Assembly (NCBI GenBank): GCA_002398365.1
Contig: DGYK01000064.1
Location: forward strand, 77,250-141,249
Direction of reading: 5' to 3'
Source of the DNA: Flammeovirgaceae bacterium UBA5008
Lineage (GTDB): Bacteria > Bacteroidota > Bacteroidia > Cytophagales > Cyclobacteriaceae
Length of the DNA stretch: 64,000 nt
Positions 52,801 to 60,696 of the stretch are shown here, piece by piece; the stretch's first letter is position 1, and every line of letters starts with the position of its first letter. Under the pieces are notes generated by a model. That model was not told the origin of the DNA, did no database searches, and saw only the letters and a program-made list of their open reading frames with translations. The translations under genes were made by a program, and so were the position numbers.

Positions 52801-53268
52801 AAAACAGCGTATGACTCGAAACTCAATGGAGGTTCCTCTATTTACAAAACTCGATTCTTCGATATTCTGTCAACTGGCAAGTTTGTTGCTGGCGACAATA
52901 TATTAATCCGATTCCGACTTTCCGCCAACAGCACCAATAACTCCTGGGGCTGGGCGATTGATAACCTTAGCATTCAAGGCCCAATTACGGGTGTAGAAAA
53001 AACGATTCTTGCCAACTCATTCAGCGTCTACCCCAACCCGTCCAACGGTAATTCCATCAAAGTGGAGTTGACTTCTGAGTACGGCCATCCGGTGCGCTTG
53101 CAAGTGCTAAACTCCCAAGGACAGAGCATTCAATCGGATGAAATGACTCCTACCGATAAAATTGTTCGTCAGGAGTACAATGCCAATAACTGGGCCAATG
53201 GCGTTTACTTACTGAAGGCGGAAGTAAATGGTGTGGTCGTAACAAAGAAATTTATTAAGAGCGAATAA
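49894..53268 (+). CDS. Secreted metzincin-like metalloprotease with T9SS C-terminal sorting domain
   Basis: This 1124-residue protein begins with a signal peptide (MKRIGVLVVAVLGFVSLSSA). The catalytic domain is near 60-330 with VVLHEIGHGLGFTD near 184-197 (HExxHxxGxxD, Asp as a possible third ligand) and a Met-turn-like NSLMTPFIGFT near 290. Ig-like or jelly-roll domains follow; two copies of a module are clear, with FGISTPSGFTNGAIHSVHPY near 587 and FGIATPSGFTDGAIHTSHPY near 876, each ending in GWGWAIDNL or SWGWAIDNL. From about 1042 a type A sorting domain (SVYPNPSNG, then GVYLLKAEVNGVVVTKKF) marks export by the type IX system and anchoring or release at the cell surface. Confidence 0.9.
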   Translation: MKRIGVLVVAVLGFVSLSSAQQLMSISPKKPVVCYLEKKDKHTVIPPPAAYLKAKANPQARTATATFEVEYIGFSTQAQTAFQEAVNIWSALIQSPVKIKIRAYWRPLGTNVLGSAIWGNAFANFPNAQKLNTFYPVALAEKIAGKDLNHPDSVDIFANFSSEASWYYGTSGLPPSGTTDLVSVVLHEIGHGLGFTDSYDVESGQGSHGVQSTTVPIIYDLAIENGSNQNLFQTFTSPSATLATELLSSNIFYNSPLAKAANNNELPRLYAPSTWNSGSSIAHLNEGTYQAGNGNSLMTPFIGFTEVMHDPGPIVMNIFSDMGWVNTRIDHTPANKESIGAATLIAKVASDNGIDAAKVKLKYIKKSIGTDTEVVGTSTGNAGEFSFTIPASANNDTVFYYLSVTDVLNREFTFPGKFARAKNTELQGRYTMGLGADLTAPTITHTPKSFVAETATELKVDAVVSDNIGIQTVMLDYWINNVQQSSISMTQTGTISTSNSSLLATYSSAYTVNIPFPNGTIKNGDVLTYRIRATDNAAAQNIGYSPSSTTKHSLNVVGLAATQNNYQNNFDNLSTADFFGDTQFGISTPSGFTNGAIHSVHPYPEAGTGSLNFVYQLRIPIKVKAQNATVKFDEIVLVEPGENGFAFGTSEFYDYVVVEGSKNGGVTWTPIADGYDSRDYTPWLTKYNSSIVSNVSQGVGDPSLYRTRTLNLLDKFASGDEVVIRFRLFSDPGAAGWGWAIDNLKIQIDEAPPAIIHNHLNFTTDKSQPLAIALTATDESGLKSLVIEHKVNNGTVNTFNFPITQNSNDYILNLGISTANIGDDVQYRIRATDNLNNEIVLPATNYFHVPIIAISTPVTQYTSDFNSTNTDFVGNFFGIATPSGFTDGAIHTSHPYPNGFGTNSVSDFIYMLKKPITVSATNSIIVLTEVAVAEYAANTDYFTIEASKNNGTSWETLVNKYSANAYLEWKTAYDSKLNGGSSIYKTRFFDILSTGKFVAGDNILIRFRLSANSTNNSWGWAIDNLSIQGPITGVEKTILANSFSVYPNPSNGNSIKVELTSEYGHPVRLQVLNSQGQSIQSDEMTPTDKIVRQEYNANNWANGVYLLKAEVNGVVVTKKFIKSE

Positions 53269-53293
53269 TCCTCAAAATCAACTTTCATAAAGG

Positions 53294-53317
53294 AGGAGGC
53301 CAAAAGCCTCCTTTTTT
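53294..53317 (+). terminator. Terminator after the protease gene
   Basis: AGGAGGC and GCCTCCT pair around CAAAA and run into a T-tract (53312-53317). It lies 25 bases past the stop. Confidence 0.8.
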
Positions 53318-53375
53318 ATTTTCATATTTTCTGTAAATAATCTTTCAAACCGAAGGTTAGGTTTCAAACAGTGTT

Positions 53376-53383
53376 TATTTTTG
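53376..53383 (+). promoter_or_regulatory. -7 element for carB
   Basis: TATTTTTG fits TAnnTTTG exactly, about 60 bases before the carB ATG. A clear TTTG at the usual distance is not seen. Confidence 0.4.
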
Positions 53384-53442
53384 CCTGCTTTTTGCCTACC
53401 CGTTTGAGCAAAAGCAGGTCAATCATCCTACCTAATTAAATT

Positions 53443-56256
53443 ATGCCAAGAGATCGCAGCATTCGCTCAGTACTTATCATCGGAAGTGGACCCATTATCA
53501 TCGGCCAAGCATGTGAATTTGACTATGCGGGCTCACAAGCATCACGATCCTTACGAGAAGAGGGAATTGAGGTGATTCTGATCAATTCGAATCCTGCCAC
53601 CATCATGACGGACAAAGTGACAGCCGATCATGTGTACCTCAAGCCGCTAGAGAAAAAATACATCCGAGAAATACTGGAAAAACACCATGTCGATGCAGTG
53701 CTACCTACCATGGGTGGGCAAACGGCACTCAATCTCTGCATTGAATGCGATAAGGCTGGAATCTGGGAACATTATGGTGTAAAAATTATTGGCGTAGATA
53801 TTAAAGCCATCGAAACTACCGAAGACCGCGAGAAATTCCGTCTGAAAATGTTGGAGTTGGGCGTAGGCGTTTGTAAAGGTGCCACGGCCACTTCATTTCT
53901 AAAAGGAAAAGAGATTGCGCAGGAAATTGGTTTTCCATTGGTGATTCGTCCGTCCTTTACATTAGGAGGAACCGGTGGTGGATTTGTACAAAAAGCCGAA
54001 GATTTTGACCAAGCTCTGAACCGCGGCCTGCAAGCTTCGCCCATCCACGAAGTGTTGGTGGAGCAGAGCATCATGGGATGGAAAGAATACGAGTTGGAAT
54101 TATTGAGAGATGGAATTGGCAACGTAATCATCATCTGCTCAATCGAGAACTTCGACCCGATGGGTATTCACACAGGAGATTCGATTACGGTAGCGCCCGC
54201 CATGACATTGCCCGACACTGTCTATCAGCGCATGCGCGATCTGGCTATTAAAATGATGAATGGCATTGGCAAATTTGCAGGAGGTTGCAACGTGCAGTTT
54301 TCGGTGAATCCAGATAATGACGACATCATCGGTATTGAAATTAATCCGCGTGTATCACGCTCTTCTGCCTTAGCTTCCAAAGCCACAGGTTATCCTATCG
54401 CAAAAATTGCGGCCAAGCTGGCGATTGGATACAACTTAGATGAGTTGAATAACGCCATCACCGGAACTACGACAGCTTATTTTGAACCGGCACTGGATTA
54501 TGTGATTGTAAAAATCCCTCGCTGGAATTTCGACAAGTTTCATGGTGCCGATCGCAAACTCGGTCTTCAAATGAAATCGGTAGGTGAGGTAATGGGAATT
54601 GGAAGAAATTTCCAGGAAGCATTACAAAAAGCCTGTCAAAGCTTAGAAATCAGACGCAACGGCTTAGGTGCGGATGGCAAAGAACTTACGAAACAAGCTG
54701 ACTTATTATATAGTTTAGAACATCCAAGTTGGAATAGACTGTTTCATGTGTATGATGCCATGAAATTGGGTATTTCAATGAAAACCATTCACAACCTGAC
54801 GAAAATTGACAAATGGTTTTTGGAACAGATCTGGGATTTGATTGAGCTGGAAAAAGAAATTGAGAAATATAAGTTAGATACCATTCCTGCTTCTTTGATG
54901 CGCACCGCCAAAGAAAAAGGATATGCCGACAGGCAACTCGCTCACCTGATGGATTGTCTTGAAAGCGAAGTGCATCTGAAGCGGAGAGAGATGGGCATCA
55001 ACCGTGTATTCAAATTAGTGGATACGTGTGCCGCTGAGTTTGAAGCTAAAACGCCTTACTACTATTCTACTTTTGACTCAGAAAACGAATCGGTTTCTTC
55101 CGATCGTAAAAAAGTGATTGTGTTAGGCTCAGGTCCGAATCGCATTGGTCAAGGTATTGAGTTTGACTACTCGTGTGTGCATGGAATCTTAGCTGCGAAA
55201 GAGTGTGGCTACGAAGCCATCATGATCAACTGCAATCCGGAAACGGTTTCTACCGACTTTGACATTGCTGATAAACTTTATTTCGAACCTGTATTTTGGG
55301 AACACCTGTGGGACATCATTCAATTTGAAAAACCGGTAGGTGTGATTGTTCAGTTAGGAGGACAAACTGCATTGAAGTTAGCCGAGAAGTTGGAAAAATA
55401 TGGTGTGCGAATTTTGGGCACTTCCTATGAGGCATTGGATTTGGCTGAAGACCGCGGAAGTTTCTCTACCTTATTAAAAGATTTGAGCATTCCTTATCCG
55501 GAGTTTGGTGTTGCTCGCGATGCGGATGAAGCATTGGAGGTTTCTAAAACGATCGGTTTCCCGTTGTTAGTGCGTCCATCCTACGTATTGGGCGGACAAA
55601 GCATGAAGATTGTGATCAACGAAACAGAGTTGGAAAATCACATCATCGACATCTGGAAACATTTGCCTGAAAACAAAGTGTTGCTAGATCACTTCCTGGA
55701 AGGTGCCATCGAGGCTGAAGCAGATGCGATTTGCGATGGTGAAGATGTGTACATCATCGGTATCATGCAGCACATTGAACCAGCTGGTATTCACTCTGGA
55801 GATTCATACGCTGTGTTGCCTCCTTATAATTTAGGTGATTTTGTATTGAAGCAAATTGAAAGCTACACTAAGCGCATTGCCATTGCCTTAAAAACAGTGG
55901 GGCTTATCAACATACAATTCGCGATCAAAAATGACAAGGTCTATATCATTGAAGCAAACCCGCGTGCATCGCGCACCGTGCCTTTCATTTGCAAAGCCTA
56001 TGACGAGCCGTATGTGAATTATGCAACAAAGGTGATGTTGGGCGAAAAGAAAGTGAAGGATTTTAACTTCAACCCGACTAAGAAAGGATATGCGATTAAA
56101 GTGCCAGTGTTCTCTTTCAGCAAATTCCCGGAAGTAAATAAAGAGTTAGGCCCAGAAATGAAATCAACAGGAGAAGCGATTTACTTCATCGATGATCTAA
56201 TGGACGATTACTTCCTGAATATTTACAACGAACGAAACTTGTATCTAAGCAGGTAG
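53443..56256 (+). CDS. carB: Carbamoyl-phosphate synthase large subunit, lacking the C-terminal regulatory domain
   Basis: This 937-residue protein makes carbamoyl phosphate from bicarbonate, ATP and ammonia supplied by CarA. Two homologous ATP-grasp halves are seen: SVLIIGSGPIIIGQACEFDY at about 9 and VIVLGSGPNRIGQGIEFDYS at about 560, with EINPRVSRSSALASKATGYP near 302 and IEANPRASRTVPF near 837. The usual protein is about 1070 residues; here the chain ends about 20 residues past the second FSFSKFPEVNKELGPEMKST, so the MGS-like allosteric domain (about 130 residues) is absent. This short form appears in other Bacteroidota as far as I know. carA is not in the window. Confidence 0.95.
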   Translation: MPRDRSIRSVLIIGSGPIIIGQACEFDYAGSQASRSLREEGIEVILINSNPATIMTDKVTADHVYLKPLEKKYIREILEKHHVDAVLPTMGGQTALNLCIECDKAGIWEHYGVKIIGVDIKAIETTEDREKFRLKMLELGVGVCKGATATSFLKGKEIAQEIGFPLVIRPSFTLGGTGGGFVQKAEDFDQALNRGLQASPIHEVLVEQSIMGWKEYELELLRDGIGNVIIICSIENFDPMGIHTGDSITVAPAMTLPDTVYQRMRDLAIKMMNGIGKFAGGCNVQFSVNPDNDDIIGIEINPRVSRSSALASKATGYPIAKIAAKLAIGYNLDELNNAITGTTTAYFEPALDYVIVKIPRWNFDKFHGADRKLGLQMKSVGEVMGIGRNFQEALQKACQSLEIRRNGLGADGKELTKQADLLYSLEHPSWNRLFHVYDAMKLGISMKTIHNLTKIDKWFLEQIWDLIELEKEIEKYKLDTIPASLMRTAKEKGYADRQLAHLMDCLESEVHLKRREMGINRVFKLVDTCAAEFEAKTPYYYSTFDSENESVSSDRKKVIVLGSGPNRIGQGIEFDYSCVHGILAAKECGYEAIMINCNPETVSTDFDIADKLYFEPVFWEHLWDIIQFEKPVGVIVQLGGQTALKLAEKLEKYGVRILGTSYEALDLAEDRGSFSTLLKDLSIPYPEFGVARDADEALEVSKTIGFPLLVRPSYVLGGQSMKIVINETELENHIIDIWKHLPENKVLLDHFLEGAIEAEADAICDGEDVYIIGIMQHIEPAGIHSGDSYAVLPPYNLGDFVLKQIESYTKRIAIALKTVGLINIQFAIKNDKVYIIEANPRASRTVPFICKAYDEPYVNYATKVMLGEKKVKDFNFNPTKKGYAIKVPVFSFSKFPEVNKELGPEMKSTGEAIYFIDDLMDDYFLNIYNERNLYLSR

Positions 56257-56272
56257 TAAATAAAATCCAAAG

Positions 56273-56304
56273 AAAAAGGCCGAGTTTTAAATTCGGCCTT
56301 TTTT
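56273..56304. terminator. Bidirectional terminator between carB and the TerB-like gene
   Basis: GGCCGA (56278-56283) pairs with TCGGCC (56293-56298), extended by A-T pairs on both sides. T-runs follow on the plus strand (TTTTTT) and on the minus strand (TTTTTC), so it can stop transcription from both convergent genes. Confidence 0.8.
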
Positions 56305-56312
56305 ATGAACTG

Positions 56313-56732
56313 TTAGTTATCGGTTTTTACACCGAATAACAAGAATTCTTTGCCGTGAAGAATTTTGTTCAGCTCGCGTTGGGTTTTCATGATATCGTCC
56401 AATGAAAGCTTCAGCTCGTTGTTATAGATTTTATATATCAACGCCCACTCTTCCTTATCCATAAATCCATCTGAATTAGCAATCACACACATCCAAGAAA
56501 TGGAACGAATCATTTTGGCTTGCTCCAGTTTGCGCAGACCAGTCAGGCACTCTTTATAAATTGTTGCAGAATCTTTCGTTTTAAACTGGTGGAGGTCAGC
56601 TTCAAACTTGTCTTCATTAAATCCTTCCGCTTTAATCATTTTCTTGCCCAGAAGCAGCTCCTTCTCATTCACCTTGCCATCGGCACAGATAAGAAGATAG
56701 TATAAACCCGTGAGGGTAGAGTTGTAATCCAT
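56313..56732 (-). CDS. TerB-like helical protein
   Basis: This 139-residue, all-helical protein shows two TerB-type acidic loops: YYLLICADGKVNEKELLLGK near 11-30 and MCVIANSDGFMDKEEWALIY near 80-99. These xDGxxxxxE loops resemble the metal-binding loops of the TerB/DjlA N-terminal superfamily. There is no signal or membrane segment, so it is cytoplasmic. Its role is unknown; tellurite resistance cannot be inferred from one such domain. It is a single gene between two terminators or gaps. Confidence 0.7.
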   Translation of the reverse strand: MDYNSTLTGLYYLLICADGKVNEKELLLGKKMIKAEGFNEDKFEADLHQFKTKDSATIYKECLTGLRKLEQAKMIRSISWMCVIANSDGFMDKEEWALIYKIYNNELKLSLDDIMKTQRELNKILHGKEFLLFGVKTDN

Positions 56733-56816
56733 TTGGGTGGTTAGGAATTTTGCCGCGCAAATTAGGCAAAATCCTTAAAACTTAAATTTTCCCCGTTTAC
56801 AAAAGACATTTGATCC

Positions 56817-59273
56817 CTACTCCCTGCGTAGAGATTTTACCGGATTGACGATCGCTGCCTTAACGGATTGATAGCTAACCGTTACCCAGGCAATGAGTAA
56901 GGCAACTATACCTGCCAATAAAAATGATCCCACCCCTAATTCCATCCGATAGGCAAAACTATTGAGCCATTCCGACATCATCCACCAGGCAATGGGGACC
57001 GCCAAAACAAAGGCAACTATAACTAGCTTGGTAAAGTCTTTCGACAACAATACAATCACTCCGCCCACGGAGGCGCCCAATACTTTGCGAATTCCTATTT
57101 CCTTTGTTCTCAGGCTGGCAGTGTACGCGGAAAGTCCGAATAGCCCCACGCAAGCAATCAAAATGGCTAAGCCTGAAAACACTGAAAGTATTTTTCCGGA
57201 TCGTTTTTCTTCCCGATATCCCTGATCAAGGTTGTCATCTAAAAATTGATACTTAAACGGCTGGCCGGGCACTAATTCTTTCCACAGGTTTTCAATTTGA
57301 GCTACGGCTTCCGTTCCCGAACCTGCCTTGAATTTAATGGCCACAAAAGCGTTGTTAGGTCGCCCAAAAGCTTCCTGACTATAAATGACTAAGGGAGTGA
57401 TTTCATCTCGTAATGATTGAAAATGGAAATTCTTAACTACGCCTAACACAGTAAAGAATTTAGTAGTCGTGGATCCGTCATTGTTTTGTACTACGCTGGA
57501 CAATCGCTTGCCCACCGGATCATCCACTCCCATCGTTTTTACAGCTGTCTCATTGAGCAAAACATAAAGCGAATCATGGGTGGTCTTTGAAAAAGTCCGG
57601 CCTTCCTTTAACTCAAAATGCATCACATCCATCAACTCATCTGCAATCACCATCGACTTCACCGTTAAAATATCACTCGATCCTTCCGGTTGAAATTGTT
57701 CGCCAAATACATCATCTCTATTTCCAATGCGCGCACTGCTACCAGCGGCAGCCATAACCATCGGCATCTGTTTAATCTTTTCAATAAATACTTCTGTTTT
57801 GTTGTCCAATACAAAAGCGCGCTCCACCATCAGCACTTGTTCCTTATCGAAACCCAAGTTTTTATTTTGCATGAATTGCATTTGCTGGTTTACTACCACT
57901 GTTCCTACAATCAACACAATTGAAATCATGAACTGAAATACCACTAAACCATTGCGCAGCCAAGCTCCTTTGTTGCTTCCCGAAAAATTGCCCTTCATCA
58001 CCACAGCCGGATTGTAACTGCTCAGTACAAATGCCGGATACAACCCTGCCATCACACCTACAAAAATGGCTACGGCCGTCAAGCCAATGATGGCTTGTGC
58101 ACTAAATAGAAAAGGCAATTGCTTTTCAACTAAATCATTGAAGAATGGCAACGCCAAGAAAGCTATCAATACCGCCAGCAGGGTGGCAAACACCGACAGC
58201 AAAACCGACTCGGTCAAGAATTGAAACACCAATTGATTTTTAACGGAACCCATTACCTTGCGCACACCCACCTCGCGGGCACGCTCTGCAGAACGAGCCG
58301 TTGCCAAATTCATAAAGTTGATACAAGCAATAATCAAAATCAGCACGGCTACAAAAGAAAGGATGTAGACATAGCGAATATTTCCACCGGGCGTAATGGT
58401 AAATTCGATATTGGTAGGATCTAAATGAATAGATGCGAGCGGCTGCAAAAAATAGCGATAGCCGTTGCCTGCTTTTTTATATTCTTCCCACGATTTTCCT
58501 AAGTCATGTTCGATGTGACCTGCCGCATAGGTGTCAACCATTTTTGGAAATTTGGCTTCGAGTGATTTAGCATCTGCACCCGGTTTTAATTTGATGTAGG
58601 TATGCGAATCAAAACTGGTGTAGTTCTCCGTATTGATAAACTGCCGAAACTGCGGCCCTGCAATTGAGCCCAGAAAATCAAAACGCAAATGCGATGGGCC
58701 GGGTAGTTCTTTGAAAACGCCCGATACTTTCATTTCACCAAAATCTCCGCCTAAAATTTTCCCGATGGGTTCTTCTTCGCCAAAATATTTCGTTGCCATA
58801 GCGGTAGAAATCACCACTTGATTCGGCAACGCCAGCGCAGTGTTCTTATCTCCTTTCACTAATTCCAAATCAAAAAAGTAGAAAAAGGAAGAGTCGGCCT
58901 GCAGAAAGTAATTTTCTTCAAACGATTTTATTTCAGAGTCGCTGACTTTGTAAGTAACTACCGCATTCCGGTTGGGGCCAAATAAATGCATCACCCGCTC
59001 TACTTCCGGAAAATCTTGCTGAATAGACTTTGCGAACGAATGGGGTACCACTGAATAAAAAGTTTTGTGGTTGGGATACTTCCGCTCCAGCGCCATTTTA
59101 TATACTCTATCTCCCTCTGGAAAGAATTGGTCATACGACAACTCGTGGCTGACATACAAAAGGATGAGAATGCAAGCAGAAATGCTCACTGCCAAACCCA
59201 ATACGTTGATGGTTGTGTATACGCGTTGCTTTAAAAGGCTGCGGATGGCGATTTTGAGATAGTTTCGAATCAT
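56817..59273 (-). CDS. Large ABC transporter permease (MacB/FtsX-like, double)
   Basis: This 818-residue inner-membrane protein has two MacB periplasmic-core plus FtsX units. N-terminal: MIRNYLKIAIRSLLKQRVYT with a helix near 20-42, a periplasmic domain to about 285, three FtsX helices near 300-430 with ARSAERAREVGVRKVMGS near 326-343. Second unit: a short helix near 445-465, periplasmic region to about 695, then helices near 700-815 with RTKEIGIRKVLGASV near 730. This layout is typical of a Bacteroidota subfamily often controlled by two-component systems and thought to export peptides or sense envelope stress. No ATPase gene is adjacent. Confidence 0.9.
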   Translation of the reverse strand: MIRNYLKIAIRSLLKQRVYTTINVLGLAVSISACILILLYVSHELSYDQFFPEGDRVYKMALERKYPNHKTFYSVVPHSFAKSIQQDFPEVERVMHLFGPNRNAVVTYKVSDSEIKSFEENYFLQADSSFFYFFDLELVKGDKNTALALPNQVVISTAMATKYFGEEEPIGKILGGDFGEMKVSGVFKELPGPSHLRFDFLGSIAGPQFRQFINTENYTSFDSHTYIKLKPGADAKSLEAKFPKMVDTYAAGHIEHDLGKSWEEYKKAGNGYRYFLQPLASIHLDPTNIEFTITPGGNIRYVYILSFVAVLILIIACINFMNLATARSAERAREVGVRKVMGSVKNQLVFQFLTESVLLSVFATLLAVLIAFLALPFFNDLVEKQLPFLFSAQAIIGLTAVAIFVGVMAGLYPAFVLSSYNPAVVMKGNFSGSNKGAWLRNGLVVFQFMISIVLIVGTVVVNQQMQFMQNKNLGFDKEQVLMVERAFVLDNKTEVFIEKIKQMPMVMAAAGSSARIGNRDDVFGEQFQPEGSSDILTVKSMVIADELMDVMHFELKEGRTFSKTTHDSLYVLLNETAVKTMGVDDPVGKRLSSVVQNNDGSTTTKFFTVLGVVKNFHFQSLRDEITPLVIYSQEAFGRPNNAFVAIKFKAGSGTEAVAQIENLWKELVPGQPFKYQFLDDNLDQGYREEKRSGKILSVFSGLAILIACVGLFGLSAYTASLRTKEIGIRKVLGASVGGVIVLLSKDFTKLVIVAFVLAVPIAWWMMSEWLNSFAYRMELGVGSFLLAGIVALLIAWVTVSYQSVKAAIVNPVKSLRRE

Positions 59274-59413
59274 GGTTTCGTTGATGAGAAGGTTACTTTC
59301 AGACGATAAATACCTCGGGTTAGTTGAAAAGTTACGTGAATAAGGCTTACGAATTTTACAAAAGGCGTATTTCAGCCCCCAAAGGCTTTATTCCAAGCCA
59401 ATTTGTCACCTCA

Positions 59414-59442
59414 TTTTAATGTTCCGTAAAACTTTATCTTTG
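59414..59442 (+). promoter_or_regulatory. Promoter for the DUF4834-dapF unit
   Basis: TATCTTTG (59435-59442) is an exact TAnnTTTG. TTTT (59414-59417) stands 17 bases upstream as a near-match to TTTG. Transcription would start near 59449, 13 bases before the ATG. Confidence 0.55.
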
Positions 59443-59461
59443 CTATCTCAGTTGTAACGCT

Positions 59462-59665
59462 ATGCTACGATTTTTAATCATTACAGGATTGATTACCTAT
59501 GTACTGTATAAAGTGGGTGGATTTTTCTTTCGAATGGGTGCGGCTTCACAAGCCAGAAATTACCCTCCCCGTCAATCACCAACAGACTTTCAACAGCCTA
59601 AAAAAGAAAAGAAAGGCAGGTCTATTAAAGGTGGCGAATACGTGGATTACGAAGAAGTCAAATAA
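59462..59665 (+). CDS. DUF4834 family small membrane protein
   Basis: This 67-residue protein has one N-terminal membrane helix (LRFLIITGLITYVLYKVGGF, about 2-21) and a cytoplasmic tail rich in Q, P and K that ends GRSIKGGEYVDYEEVK. The conserved tail GGEYVDYEE is the mark of DUF4834, found in Bacteroidota. Function unknown. It lies 2 bases upstream of dapF and shares its promoter. Confidence 0.85.
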   Translation: MLRFLIITGLITYVLYKVGGFFFRMGAASQARNYPPRQSPTDFQQPKKEKKGRSIKGGEYVDYEEVK

Positions 59666-59667
59666 CC

Positions 59668-60441
59668 ATGCAAATACCTTTTTTCAAATACGAGGCTACC
59701 GGAAATGATTTTGTGATTATCGACAATCGCAAAAAAGAATATTCCTTTTCAATTGATCAGATAAAAAAAATCTGCGACCGAAAGTTTGGCATAGGAGCAG
59801 ATGGGTTAATGCTGATTGAGCCACATCCTTATTTGGATTTTAATCTCATTTATTACAACAGCGATGGAACTTCGAGTTTGTGCGGCAATGGAAGTCGCGC
59901 GGCCGTGGCGTTGGCATCAGCGCTTCACATGCTTAAAAGCAAAACGCAATTCAATGCCTACGATGGAGCACATGAGGCAACACTACTGGCTGATCGAACC
60001 GTGCGTTTAAAAATGAATAATGTACTAACTGCGCAATCTATGCCAACAGGCACGTTCATCAACACTGGTTCGCCACACTTTATTCAAGTGGTGCAAGATG
60101 TGGAACGATTTCCCATTATTGAGGTGGGCAAGAGAATTCGCTACAGTAAAGATTTTGGTCCAGATGGAACGAATGTCAATTTTATTCAATTACTGCCCAA
60201 TAACTCCATCTTCGTCCGCACCTACGAGCGTGGCGTAGAAGATGAAACGTTATCCTGTGGCACCGGGGTAACGGCTTCCGCCTTGGCTGCTTATATGGAA
60301 GGTTACCGATCTCCGGTAAAAATCAAAACGCTGGGCGGAGAACTATCCGTTGAGTTTACAGCAAACTCAGATGGATCATTCACCAATATTTACCTGATCG
60401 GACCAGCAAGGAAAGTGTTCGAAGGAGTCTATGAGCTATAA
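59668..60441 (+). CDS. dapF: Diaminopimelate epimerase
   Basis: This 257-residue enzyme interconverts LL- and meso-diaminopimelate for lysine and peptidoglycan. The N-terminal YEATGNDFVIIDN is typical. The two catalytic Cys are Cys72 in SSLCGNGSRAAV and Cys197 in EDETLSCGTGVTASALA, the normal pair of the family. GTNVNFIQ near 167 and RTYERGVEDETL near 184 also match. It is co-transcribed with the small DUF4834 gene. Confidence 0.95.
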   Translation: MQIPFFKYEATGNDFVIIDNRKKEYSFSIDQIKKICDRKFGIGADGLMLIEPHPYLDFNLIYYNSDGTSSLCGNGSRAAVALASALHMLKSKTQFNAYDGAHEATLLADRTVRLKMNNVLTAQSMPTGTFINTGSPHFIQVVQDVERFPIIEVGKRIRYSKDFGPDGTNVNFIQLLPNNSIFVRTYERGVEDETLSCGTGVTASALAAYMEGYRSPVKIKTLGGELSVEFTANSDGSFTNIYLIGPARKVFEGVYEL

Positions 60442-60696
60442 TCTTCTCTTTAGCTTTCTAAAACCAAATTTCGTTCCTGTAAATGCATTGATCTCAGATA
60501 AAATCAAGCCAATGAGTCATATTCTGAATAACTATACCTGCCAAAAAGGTAATTGAAATATTCTGGAACTATTATTGCACTTCGAATTCCTTAAATTTAC
60601 CCCCCGGTAACAACTTTTGGCATTTAGTGGATTGCTGGCAGGCATCTGGTGAAACCGTCAGGGATTGTGAAGGCTAACTTTCATTAAAATTCGTTT

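Noticed and set aside
60442..60696. Possible SecM-like or riboswitch leader before secA
   Set aside because: No short arrest peptide or known riboswitch pattern was found; only a weak -7 candidate.
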